The notes under the pieces were generated by a model. The model saw only the letters and a program-made list of their open reading frames with translations. It was not told where the DNA came from and did no database searches. Shown in pieces: positions 1 to 8,580 of a stretch of DNA of 64,000 bases (position 1 is the stretch's first letter; each line of letters begins with the position of its first letter). The DNA comes from Polyangiaceae bacterium (GTDB taxonomy: Bacteria > Myxococcota_A > Polyangia > Polyangiales > Polyangiaceae). The stretch spans positions 45,132-109,131 of the forward strand of contig JABFXY010000037.1 in NCBI GenBank assembly GCA_013361525.1. Reading direction: 5' to 3'. A program made the position numbers and the translations under genes.

Positions 1-1097
1 GCGACCGCCTCACGCCCGCAGACCTCTCCGTGCAGCCGTTCGAGGCAGCGCCCGTCGCGGCATACGAGCAAATGCTCGACGTGGCTGAGCGCCCGATTGC
101 GCGGCGACTGCGCATTGAGGGGACCCCACGCGCTCTTCGCGACCTCGCCCGCCGCGAACCACGCAATGTCCCGGACGCTCGGGTGGCCGTCCGGTGTCCG
201 CGGGGCGCATGCGTCGATGTCGCGGTCGATGAATGCGAGCAGCGGATCGATCATCGCGGGGTCGAAGCGACCGTCGTCTCCACCCTGGAGTCGCAATGCA
301 CGACGGAAGCTCGCTTCGACGGCCGGCGAGAGCAAAACCGAGAACGAGGTTTCTGCGCGGAGGTGCGCGAGGGAGAGACGTGCCCCCTCCAGTTCGAGGG
401 CGCGAAACGCGGCCATCATCAGCGCGGGGTCGTCGAGCTCACCGCGTGCGGCGCGAAGGCTCGTGAGATCCGAACCGTCCCCCGAACGGAATCGGCGCGC
501 CGCTAGGCATACGCGGGCGCGGACGTCGGCGATCTTGGAAAGCACGTCGCCGCGAAGGACGAGGAACCGATAGAGCGCGAGGATGACGCGCTCTTCGATT
601 TGCGCATCGGACTCACCGAGCGCGGTGCGCCACGAGACTGCATCGAACGTCGAGCGAATGCGCTCGACGAGGAGTGTGAATCCCGTCGGGTCCACGCGCT
701 GAAGCCGGGCCAGCGCGACGAGGCCCGGGGCGTCGTTCGCGGGGAGTGCGTCCCCGACGACCGGCGCGACCGAATCACCGAAGCGTGACTCCATATGTTT
801 TGCGACGAGCGAAAGCGGCCAAGGCGACAGCCACACCCGGGCGTCGAGCGGCGCTCGCTCGTTGGGTGCGGACAACTCGGCGATGGGGGTGTCCACCGCC
901 TCCCACCGAGCGAGGGCCTCGGCCACGACATCGTCCCCGTGGGCACGCAATCGAAGGCGCATCAGCCGGCGGACATCGCATGGCATCGTCTTCATGCGCG
1001 CGCGTTGCTGGACGCCGGGCTCGGCGAGCAGGCGGCACGCGCGAGCCTGTGTCGAGAGCTCGGGACAAGAGGCGCAGCAAGGAGGCGGGTGTTCCAC
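1..1097 (-). CDS. Unknown protein, C-terminus cut by window edge
   Basis: An uninterrupted minus-strand frame of about 365 codons runs off the left edge. I translated it by hand; its codon usage is like its neighbours, and the open frames on the other strand here look like shadows. I start it at GTG 1097 because the stretch before the internal ATG at 995 still looks coding and carries a Cys cluster (C7, C8, C11, C21 in that frame). No clear ribosome binding site supports either start; ATG 995 remains possible. The rest is Leu/Arg/Asp-rich, probably helical and soluble, with no signal peptide or membrane span. I do not recognise the family. Confidence 0.6.
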   Translation of the reverse strand, partial: MEHPPPCCASCPELSTQARACRLLAEPGVQQRARMKTMPCDVRRLMRLRLRAHGDDVVAEALARWEAVDTPIAELSAPNERAPLDARVWLSPWPLSLVAKHMESRFGDSVAPVVGDALPANDAPGLVALARLQRVDPTGFTLLVERIRSTFDAVSWRTALGESDAQIEERVILALYRFLVLRGDVLSKIADVRARVCLAARRFRSGDGSDLTSLRAARGELDDPALMMAAFRALELEGARLSLAHLRAETSFSVLLSPAVEASFRRALRLQGGDDGRFDPAMIDPLLAFIDRDIDACAPRTPDGHPSVRDIAWFAAGEVAKSAWGPLNAQSPRNRALSHVEHLLVCRDGRCLERLHGEVCGREAV

Positions 1098-1128
1098 GAC
1101 AGCCGGGAGGATACTTCTTTTTATTTCT

Positions 1129-1288
1129 CGCGCGCACGACGGCTTGGGTCCCGCCTGGGAGGGTGCTCGCTGCGCTCGCACTGGGCACCCAAGCCTGTGC
1201 GCGCCCTGTTCCATCGGAGAAGGTTTTGCCGACGGCGGCCGATCGCCACCTCCTGAGACATTTGCGCGGACGCGCGCACGACGGCTTG
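1129..1288. repeat. 18-bp direct repeat pair plus hairpin in intergenic region
   Basis: The 18-mer CGCGCGCACGACGGCTTG occurs exactly at 1129-1146 and 1271-1288. The first copy runs into a hairpin with 9-bp arms (1141-1149 and 1187-1195). The region lies between the divergent unknown gene (start 1097) and the CorA-like gene (start 1311), so it should hold both promoters. No clear -35/-10 pair was recognised. Confidence 0.55.
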
Positions 1289-1310
1289 CGAGCCGGTTAG
1301 CATCCCGCGC

Positions 1311-2057
1311 ATGGCAAAGGTGATCCCGGCGAACTGGGACGGGTTTCCTCAAGCGATAGCCGATCGATTCGGCAGCCAAGCAGGCCGGCAGCGCGCGATG
1401 GTCCACGAAGGCCATTTGCTCATCGTGGCGCACGTTCCCCCGGGGCCCGACGATCTGGACCGCAAAGGGGCCCTGTTCTGGCGCCACCCGACCGGAACCT
1501 GGAAAGCTGCCGGAGCGGTCAAAGGGGGCCTCAATGCCCTCAAGGAGCTGATCGCCGCCTACAAAGCGAAAGCCGTGGAGCTCGAGCAACAGCTCGACCA
1601 GGCGAAGCGCGCGGCGGCGTACTTCAAAGTGCTCAACGACGTCGCGCCGCTCGTGCGCTCCGCGCGCAACTTCCACAAGGCAATTCAAGACGCACGCGAG
1701 GCCATTCCGAAAGACGCCGAAATCATCGCGCTACGCGACCAGGCCTACGAGGTCGAGCGCATGATGGAGCTCATTCAGTCGGATGCCAAAGCCGGTCTCG
1801 AATTCACGACCGCCAAACGCGCCGAAGAGCAAGCCGAGCTCGCCGAGCACATTGCTCAATCGAGCCACCGCCTGAACCTCATTGCGGCGCTGTTCCTCCC
1901 CATCAGCGCGATCGGCGCCGTCTTCGGCGTGAACATGGCGCACGGCCTGGAGACCAAAGGCGCGCCCTACGTCTTTTGGGCCTTCGTCGCCATCGCGTTC
2001 CTCATCGGCTTCTTCGTGCGGGCCGCCATCGCGAAGAAGGAGAGCGCCAAACAATAA
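1311..2057 (+). CDS. CorA-like membrane protein with GVN motif
   Basis: This 248-residue protein has a soluble N-terminal part, a long helical middle (about 75-185) and two C-terminal membrane spans (about 188-205 and 222-240). At residues 206-208, just after the first span, it has Gly-Val-Asn followed by MAHGLE, the place where CorA Mg2+ channels carry the Gly-Met-Asn selectivity motif. Function is therefore likely inner-membrane divalent cation transport or a sensor derived from it. It is shorter than classical CorA (about 315) and the N-terminal part is not the usual CorA domain. Start ATG 1311 gives the full helical region; the Shine-Dalgarno sequence is weak. It converges on the giant ATPase gene. 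Confidence 0.7.
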   Translation: MAKVIPANWDGFPQAIADRFGSQAGRQRAMVHEGHLLIVAHVPPGPDDLDRKGALFWRHPTGTWKAAGAVKGGLNALKELIAAYKAKAVELEQQLDQAKRAAAYFKVLNDVAPLVRSARNFHKAIQDAREAIPKDAEIIALRDQAYEVERMMELIQSDAKAGLEFTTAKRAEEQAELAEHIAQSSHRLNLIAALFLPISAIGAVFGVNMAHGLETKGAPYVFWAFVAIAFLIGFFVRAAIAKKESAKQ

Positions 2058-2068
2058 GAGAAAGAGAC

Positions 2069-2167
2069 AAACAGGAAGACAGGAAGGCAGGAAGATTTTG
2101 ATTTATGGATTTGGGGCTACGGCGGCCGCGAAATCCCAAACCTTCCTGTCTTCCCGTCTTCCTGTTT
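2069..2167. repeat. Inverted repeat built from tandem purine octamers
   Basis: The left arm (2069-2094) contains three tandem octamers of type CAGGAAGR (2072-2079, 2080-2087, 2088-2095). The right arm (2142-2167) is its near-perfect reverse complement, with a further TTTGGGG/TCCCAAA pairing inside. It sits between convergent stops (2057 and 2197), so it can form a bidirectional transcription-stopping hairpin. Similar elements occur at 8494-8550 and 46299-46420. Confidence 0.75.
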
Positions 2168-2196
2168 ATCTCTTCTGCTGGTCTCCGGAGGCGCGC

Positions 2197-5100
2197 CTAC
2201 GCCTGCTCGAAAACCAGGGGCGCGCGTTTGGTGACGAAATGGTCGACGAGCTGCCGCGCGTAGGTGGGCAGGTCGACGAAGCGAGCGCCGAAGCCGGGCG
2301 CGCCGCCTTGATGGCCTGACGGGCGCGTCCATTCCACGACCGCGCGGGCCTCGAGCTCCGCGCCACCGGGCAATTGAATGCGGAGCACGACGCCGTCGCC
2401 GATGTTCGGAGGCGAGCGCTTCGTGGAGACGAACACGCCGCCTTCGTTGACGACGTCGCCCTTCGAGCTCCATCGATAGAAGTTGCTGTGGCTCTGCAGG
2501 TCGATGAACGTGTCGAAGCGCAGACTGCCGCCGTCCTCCGATGACGGTGCGGGCCGCGGCACGGCTTGACCCTGTGCTTGGGCGTGGCCGTGCGCGGCGT
2601 GACGGAACGCCCGCGCGCCGCTCGCGGCGTTCGCCTGGGCGACCCCTTGGGCAATCCCGACTTGGAGTGATTGGACGAGCTGCGTGAGCTCACCGAGCCG
2701 CTGTTCGACTCGCATCACGGCAGCGCCGACCTCCGGGGGTGCACCTTGCCTTGCAGCCGCGAGCACCTGCTGCGCCCGCGCGACCATCTCGTTCTCCTCG
2801 GGGGAGGCATCGGGGCGCTGCACGAGCGACGCAGCATCGGGAGGCGGCGACGTCGGCCGGCGGCCCGTGACCTGCTGCGCGGAGAGCATCTGGTGCTGCT
2901 GCGCGGTGATTTGTTGTTGGTGATTGGCCATCTGCGCCTGGTGGACGGCCATTTGCTGTTGGGCAGCCAGGACCTCGCGCGCCTGTTGGGTAATCTGCTG
3001 CGCCGATTGCGCGGCTTGCTGCTGCTCGCGCACGAGGCGCTGCTGGACCTCGGCCATTTGCTGCGCGACGGCGTGCGCGTGCGCGACCTGCTGTTGCTGC
3101 GCGATCGCGGCCTGCCGCGCCTGCTCGAGCACTTGCGCCTGCTGCGCCTGCGCTTGCGCCATTTGGGATTGTGTGGCGGCGATCTGTTCCACCTTCTTGG
3201 CGGCGTCGGAAATCGCCGTTCGCAGCGCCTCGCTCTGCTCACGCCCGAGCGACTGCGCGCTCTGCCCGGCCAGAAGGAGGCTGTTGGCGACGGCCTGCAC
3301 CACCGGCGCGAGCGACGACTCGACGCTGACGAGCTGTTTCGCCAAGAGCTCGGCAATGGCCGGGTCACGCTCGACCTGCACGGTCAGATCACGACCGGCG
3401 AGCACCTCGAGCGCGCCGTGCAGCTTGTCGAGCTCGGAGGCGATGAGGCGCGCAGGCTCCTGCGCGTGGGAGGCCATCGCCGCGAGGCTCTTCTGGACGG
3501 AGTCGAGCTGCTCGCCGATACCACCGAGCGCGCCGGTGACGCGTGCGACGGGGTCGTCGTCTTTGCCGCCCATCATCTTGACGCGGACGTACCCCTTCTT
3601 GATTTCCTTCCAGCGCTCTGCCTGCTCGGCCGACATGCGACGACGGAGCTCACCGAGCTTGAGGATGTTCTGCTCGGCGCCGGTCGTGAGCGTCTGCGAT
3701 TCACCCGCGTAGTGGTCGTCGATGATCGCGTCGACCTCGGCTTCCGTGTGCGCGGACACGATCTTCTCCGAGATCTTGTTCATGTTGCGGTAGCTACCCT
3801 GCAGCTTGAAGGGTGGCTCCGTCCGGAAGTGGTCGTCCTGCGAGGCAGAGGCGATGTATTCGAGATTCACCTTCAAGAGGACGTCTTGCACCTTGAAGAG
3901 GCGCTTCAATACCTCGGTAATCTCGTTCACCTCGGCGGCCGAATACGGGTATTGCAGGTCCGTCATCGGCAGGCTCTCGCCTTTGGCCATCCGGATCAGC
4001 TTGTGCGTGTCCTTCGGGTCGCGGCCCGAGAGCGGCTGCAGTGCTTTGTTCGACGTCAGCGCGTTTTCCAAATAGCTGAGCGCGAAGAGGTCGTCTTTGC
4101 CCTCGAGGATGTCGCCGAGGTTGTAGGTGTCGGCGCGGTTCGCGAGCATGTCCGGAATGCGGAATTTCTCGCCCGTCTCGGTATAGGGGTTACCGGCCAT
4201 GACGACGCAGAACTTCTTGCCCCGCATGTCGTAGGTGCGGGTCCTGCCGTTCCAGACGCCCTCGATGCGGCGCTGGGCGTCGCAGAGCGAAATGAACTTC
4301 TGAAGGAGCTCCGGGTTCGTATGCTGAATATCGTCGAGATACAGCATCACGTTGTTACCCATCTCGAGCGCGAGGTTGATCTTGTCGACCTCTTGGCGAG
4401 CGGTCGCGTTGGGCGCGTCATTGGGGTCGATCGATTTGACCTCGTGGCCGAGCGCAGGACCGTTCACCTTCATGAAGATGAGGCCGAGCCGATTGGCCAC
4501 GTATTCCATCAACGTGGTCTTGCCGTAGCCGGGCGGAGAGATGAGCAACAATAGGCCCATTTGGTCGGTGCGCTTGCCCTCGCCGGCGGAGCCCATCTGT
4601 TTTGCGAGGTTCGCGCCCACGAGCGGCAGGTACACCTCGTCGATGAGGCGATTGCGCACGAAGCTCGACAGGATGCGCGGAGCGAACTCGTCGAGGCGCA
4701 ACCGACGGCGCTCTCGATCGAGGATCTCCTGCTTCGTCTTGCGGAACTTGCGAAACTGCGGCGCCCGGTCCTCGATGGCACGCTCGAGCCTGCCGAGCCA
4801 TTCGTCGAGCCGCACGTGCAGGCTTCGCTCTTTGACGTTCGGGTGTTGTCCGAGAAGGCCCGCCACGGTCACTTCGACAGCCGCGCTCGACGGCTCGCGA
4901 TCGACGTTCCGGTCCGTCGCGACCAGCACGCTCGCCTCTTTCAGCGCGTGGCGGTGGCCCTCCAAGTCGGGGGACTTCCCAATCAACGCCGTGAGCCACG
5001 ACGCGACGAGCGCGATCCGCTCCGCGGGGTGTTTCTCGAGGCTACGCAGGTCCTCGTCGAACTCGCGCCGGCTCCCTGCGCGGTCGAGCTCCGAATAGAG

Positions 5101-8100
5101 GGAGTCTTTCAACAGCGTTGCCGAGGCGCTGGTCACGAAACGGGGCCGCTCGGCGGCGAGCTCATCGACCAGGTAGCGGGCGCCGATGCGCCGCTCGGCC
5201 TCGGTAACCTCGATTCGATGGGCGCTCGCCGTCTCGGCGAGCCGCGGCTCGATCTCGCTCGCGAGGTCCAATTGTGGCTGAACCGAGCCGAGCCTATCGC
5301 GTAGTCGGCCGTAGCTTCGCGCGCGGCGATGCAGAACGGCGCGCTCTTCCTCCGGGAGGCTCGCCCAGGCGAGCGTCGCGAGCCCGCGCGGAGTCGCCGC
5401 ATAGCGGAGCAGCCCTGCCGCGCCCCGCAACGCAAATGCCTTGTCGAGGATCAGCGTCGCGTCGACATCGTGGACGCCGCGCTCGTAGCCTTCGTCGTGA
5501 CGGGTCTGCGAATAGGCGCGCACGATCTCCAAGAGGCTCGGGTTCGCCCCGTCGGGGGAGGGCGTCGCCGCACCGACGATGCTCGCCTCCGTCAGCTTTT
5601 GAATGCTCAGCCCCTCGAGGCCGCGCTCCGCGGCGAAGAGAATGCTCGCTGCCAGGTATTCGGCTCTATACGCCTCCGGCGTCTCGCTGATCAGCTGTTG
5701 ATCCCAGAGGTGGCGCGCCGCCTCGAGCGCGTCGTCTTTGATGCGCTCGAAGAAGTCGGTACCGGTCAGGTGCAGATACAGAACGTCGAGCCCCGTCCCG
5801 TCGTCTTTGCGGGGAACGAGCGCGAGCTCGACCGGCTGCGTGTTGACGTTGAAGCGGTGCGTGCCGAACCGGATGACGTTGTCGCCGCCCTCGAAGAGGT
5901 CGGTCTTGTCGCGCAACGCGCGAATCGCATCTTGGCGGGCGCTCTTGAGCTTCGACTCGAGCTCGTCGCCTTTGACGCTCGCGCCGATGTCGAACAGCTG
6001 CTTCGCGAGATCGCGAAGCTTGATGACCATCGCGTCCGACGCGAAGTACGTATTGAGGTCGTCGGGCGTCGTGAACGTGCGCGCTTTGCGCTGGATGCCG
6101 GCGATGATTCGGTCCGCGGCGCTGACGATGTTCTGCGCGCGCCGCTGGCGCTCGTCGAGGAGCGTCTGGCGCTTCGCCGCGATCGAGTCGGTGACCTCTT
6201 CGCGCTTCTGCGTCAGGTCCGAGAGAAACGCGTCGAACTCACCGAAACGTCCCTCGAGCTCTTCCAGGGCGAGCAGGAGACGTGAGAGCGTCTCGTCGCA
6301 TTTCTCCGGCGTGTCGCAGAGCGCGAGCGACGAGACGACGTTTTGGCCGAAGAGCTTGAACTGCGCTGCAAACTCGCTCTTGCCTTCGGCAGCGGCGAGC
6401 TCTTTGCGCCTTCCCGCGAGCGTCGCGCGCGCGCGGTTCAATTGGGAATAGGCCTCACTGATGCCTTCGAGGATGCGCGTTCGCTGCGTCGGATCCTCGA
6501 TTTTGAGGCCATTGATGATGTCACTGAGGACTTGCAGGCCCTCGCCGACCTTGTCGACGTCCTCGGCGATCGGCTTGAGCTCCGTCGCCTTTTGCGCCTC
6601 CCCCACCTTGCCGACGACGTCGCTCAGCCGCTGAACGAGGGGCTGCAGCGCCGTCGGCTGGAGCAGGAACTCCACCGCGCCTTTCGAGACATCATCGTAA
6701 GCGCCGACGACCTGCTTCTCGAGCTCGTCGACCCGCGGCAGGTTCATGTACCGCATCTCGCGCAGCGTGATGAGGTGGCCGCGCTGCTTGCGGAGCTCGG
6801 TCAGCGAGCCCATGAAGTCCTCGACCGACTTCATGTCGTTGGGCCTCAGCGCGTCGATGATCCGCTGCTGCGTCGTCTCCGCCTCGCTGAGCGCGTCGGC
6901 GCTTCGCTTGCGGATGGCCGCGACCTTCTCGAACTCGTCGATGATGAGGTCCGCCGTCGACGCCAGCGTGTTGACGACGGCGGCGAGGTTGTTCGCCTCG
7001 GCGTTCGGCAGCCAATAGAAGGAATCCACCATTCGGCGGCAGGACGCGACGACGTCCTCGTAGCTCTGCCGCGTGGGGTTCTCGGCGCTCGCGATCCGCT
7101 GCAGCGTCAACGCCTCGGAGATACCGCGAACCAGCTCGGCATTGCCGACCTTCGCCAGGAAAGACCCGTCGGTGGGCGCAGCCGCCGCGTGCTCCTGCGT
7201 GCAGAAGGGCGTTTGCCAGATCTGCATCGGATGGACCTTCGTCGGCTCGTCGCTGAGTGACTTGAAGATGACGAGCTTGCCGTCGTCGAAGATCGAATAC
7301 CCATGACAAGGTAGCGGGTTTGCGACCTCCTTTCGGATCAGGTTGTACGGCAAGAGCAGGTAGGCGCCGTCCTCGATGCTGTCGTACACGAAGAGGACGT
7401 CTTCGCCGTTCGGGGCCTTGAATTGCCTCCTGAAGACGAGATCCTTCGCGTCGGACTCGAAGACTTTGTAGTCGCCCGTACGAAGGTAATACCCACCGGG
7501 GAAGATGATGCCCTGGTCTTCGGGCAGCTGATGGCACGCCGAGCCGATCGCGTCGATGCGGACGACGTGTTGCGTGCGCGTATTGTAGACCAGGTAACGA
7601 TAAGCCTCTTCGCGGTACGGCTTGATCTTCAGAATGACGAGGACGCCGACCTTTGCATATTGAATGTCGGCATCGTCGAGGGTCTGGTTCGCGTCTTCGA
7701 CGGCCTCGCGGTAAATGCCTTTACCGTCTTTGGTGTTGTTCTCGACCTTGATGGTGAGGTCGCCGTTGATCGTCTCGACGAATACCTCGTCGAGAATGGA
7801 AAAGTGAGGATGGTCGCCGGCCTGCTGGTCCTCGCGACGCACCGGCGTAAATTCGAAGTCGTGCTGCCTGGGCAGCACGTTGTCCTCGTCCCCGCGGCCG
7901 TCGATGAACTTGACGCCCCCTCCCTTGTCGATGCCCCAGCGAAAGACCTTTTGGTCCGCGAGGCGCGCGCCGACCTGGAAGATGGCGAGGATGCGCGTAT
8001 CCGTCGTCCGAAGCATCAAGAGCTTCGTGTCGCGTTGATACCGATACAGGTCGCCGAAGTCGCGAAGGAAGGTCGGATCCGCGAGGTAATGGCCCTCGCC

Positions 8101-8457
8101 GACAGGCAGCGCCGAGAGATCGAAGCTCTCGCCGTTCTGGACGAAGTTGTGGACGCTGAAGACGTCGCTGACGGCCGTCTCCGCCTTCAGCCCGACGAAG
8201 ACGTTGTACCCGAACAGGAGCTTTCCCTGGACGGCGCGGATATCGCGCGGGACGCAGTTGTTCTCCGTCCGCACCCGCTCGGTCGCGAGAAGCTGCAGCT
8301 GCGAGCCGCCGAACGTCTTGATGCGGAGCTGATTCAGCTCTTCGGCTTTTTTGCCGAGCTCCGCCGCCTGATCGAGCAGGCGTTTTCGAATGACGTCGTA
8401 GCTGCCCCCTTCGAGCTGCTGAGCGCTATCGGCCTCGGGCGCGGTCGTCTGCGTCAT
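2197..8457 (-). CDS. Giant AAA+ 'DNA repair ATPase'-type protein with C-terminal PilZ-like domain
   Basis: A 2086-residue cytoplasmic protein. The N-terminal ~500 residues match by memory the large bacterial proteins annotated 'DNA repair ATPase', including the conserved NCVPRDI and FGYNVFVGL stretches. Coiled coils follow (about 510-770). The AAA+ core has Walker A PPGYGKTT (GYGKTT at 1310-1315), Walker B LYLDD (DD 1375-1376) and a downstream GNPYTETGEKF sensor-type segment. A Gln/Ala-rich coiled coil spans about 1760-1870, and a PilZ/TIGR02266-like beta domain fills about 1990-2083 (GGVFVST then VVEW and GFGARFVDL). The PilZ RxxxR motif is absent and the Ser of DxSxxG is not conserved, so cyclic-di-GMP binding is doubtful. 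It follows the flotillin gene on the same strand. The 'DNA repair' label is only an annotation; a membrane-associated remodelling ATPase acting with flotillin is my inference. Confidence 0.85.
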   Translation of the reverse strand: MTQTTAPEADSAQQLEGGSYDVIRKRLLDQAAELGKKAEELNQLRIKTFGGSQLQLLATERVRTENNCVPRDIRAVQGKLLFGYNVFVGLKAETAVSDVFSVHNFVQNGESFDLSALPVGEGHYLADPTFLRDFGDLYRYQRDTKLLMLRTTDTRILAIFQVGARLADQKVFRWGIDKGGGVKFIDGRGDEDNVLPRQHDFEFTPVRREDQQAGDHPHFSILDEVFVETINGDLTIKVENNTKDGKGIYREAVEDANQTLDDADIQYAKVGVLVILKIKPYREEAYRYLVYNTRTQHVVRIDAIGSACHQLPEDQGIIFPGGYYLRTGDYKVFESDAKDLVFRRQFKAPNGEDVLFVYDSIEDGAYLLLPYNLIRKEVANPLPCHGYSIFDDGKLVIFKSLSDEPTKVHPMQIWQTPFCTQEHAAAAPTDGSFLAKVGNAELVRGISEALTLQRIASAENPTRQSYEDVVASCRRMVDSFYWLPNAEANNLAAVVNTLASTADLIIDEFEKVAAIRKRSADALSEAETTQQRIIDALRPNDMKSVEDFMGSLTELRKQRGHLITLREMRYMNLPRVDELEKQVVGAYDDVSKGAVEFLLQPTALQPLVQRLSDVVGKVGEAQKATELKPIAEDVDKVGEGLQVLSDIINGLKIEDPTQRTRILEGISEAYSQLNRARATLAGRRKELAAAEGKSEFAAQFKLFGQNVVSSLALCDTPEKCDETLSRLLLALEELEGRFGEFDAFLSDLTQKREEVTDSIAAKRQTLLDERQRRAQNIVSAADRIIAGIQRKARTFTTPDDLNTYFASDAMVIKLRDLAKQLFDIGASVKGDELESKLKSARQDAIRALRDKTDLFEGGDNVIRFGTHRFNVNTQPVELALVPRKDDGTGLDVLYLHLTGTDFFERIKDDALEAARHLWDQQLISETPEAYRAEYLAASILFAAERGLEGLSIQKLTEASIVGAATPSPDGANPSLLEIVRAYSQTRHDEGYERGVHDVDATLILDKAFALRGAAGLLRYAATPRGLATLAWASLPEEERAVLHRRARSYGRLRDRLGSVQPQLDLASEIEPRLAETASAHRIEVTEAERRIGARYLVDELAAERPRFVTSASATLLKDSLYSELDRAGSRREFDEDLRSLEKHPAERIALVASWLTALIGKSPDLEGHRHALKEASVLVATDRNVDREPSSAAVEVTVAGLLGQHPNVKERSLHVRLDEWLGRLERAIEDRAPQFRKFRKTKQEILDRERRRLRLDEFAPRILSSFVRNRLIDEVYLPLVGANLAKQMGSAGEGKRTDQMGLLLLISPPGYGKTTLMEYVANRLGLIFMKVNGPALGHEVKSIDPNDAPNATARQEVDKINLALEMGNNVMLYLDDIQHTNPELLQKFISLCDAQRRIEGVWNGRTRTYDMRGKKFCVVMAGNPYTETGEKFRIPDMLANRADTYNLGDILEGKDDLFALSYLENALTSNKALQPLSGRDPKDTHKLIRMAKGESLPMTDLQYPYSAAEVNEITEVLKRLFKVQDVLLKVNLEYIASASQDDHFRTEPPFKLQGSYRNMNKISEKIVSAHTEAEVDAIIDDHYAGESQTLTTGAEQNILKLGELRRRMSAEQAERWKEIKKGYVRVKMMGGKDDDPVARVTGALGGIGEQLDSVQKSLAAMASHAQEPARLIASELDKLHGALEVLAGRDLTVQVERDPAIAELLAKQLVSVESSLAPVVQAVANSLLLAGQSAQSLGREQSEALRTAISDAAKKVEQIAATQSQMAQAQAQQAQVLEQARQAAIAQQQQVAHAHAVAQQMAEVQQRLVREQQQAAQSAQQITQQAREVLAAQQQMAVHQAQMANHQQQITAQQHQMLSAQQVTGRRPTSPPPDAASLVQRPDASPEENEMVARAQQVLAAARQGAPPEVGAAVMRVEQRLGELTQLVQSLQVGIAQGVAQANAASGARAFRHAAHGHAQAQGQAVPRPAPSSEDGGSLRFDTFIDLQSHSNFYRWSSKGDVVNEGGVFVSTKRSPPNIGDGVVLRIQLPGGAELEARAVVEWTRPSGHQGGAPGFGARFVDLPTYARQLVDHFVTKRAPLVFEQA

Positions 8458-8493
8458 GAATTCGTTTTCTTGCTAGTGGAATCGATTCATCAC

Positions 8494-8550
8494 CACGGAG
8501 GCACGGAGACACGGAGGGAGGATGAGAAGACCTCCCGTCTACGCGTCTCC
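8494..8550. repeat. Tandem octamer repeat (CACGGAGR x3) with degenerate inverted arm
   Basis: Three tandem octamers CACGGAGG, CACGGAGA, CACGGAGG occupy 8494-8517. A partly complementary arm (CCTCCCGT 8531-8538 and CGTCTCCG 8544-8551) follows. It lies in the 123-bp gap between the flotillin stop and the ATPase start, so it could modulate the ratio of the two products or simply be a dispersed palindromic repeat. Confidence 0.6.
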
Positions 8551-8580
8551 GTTGCTCGCGTTCACCTACGGCGCCGCGAG

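Noticed and set aside
2671..4554. A 627-codon plus-strand Leu/Arg-rich frame
   Set aside because: Antisense of the Gln-rich coiled coil and AAA+ core of the giant ATPase.
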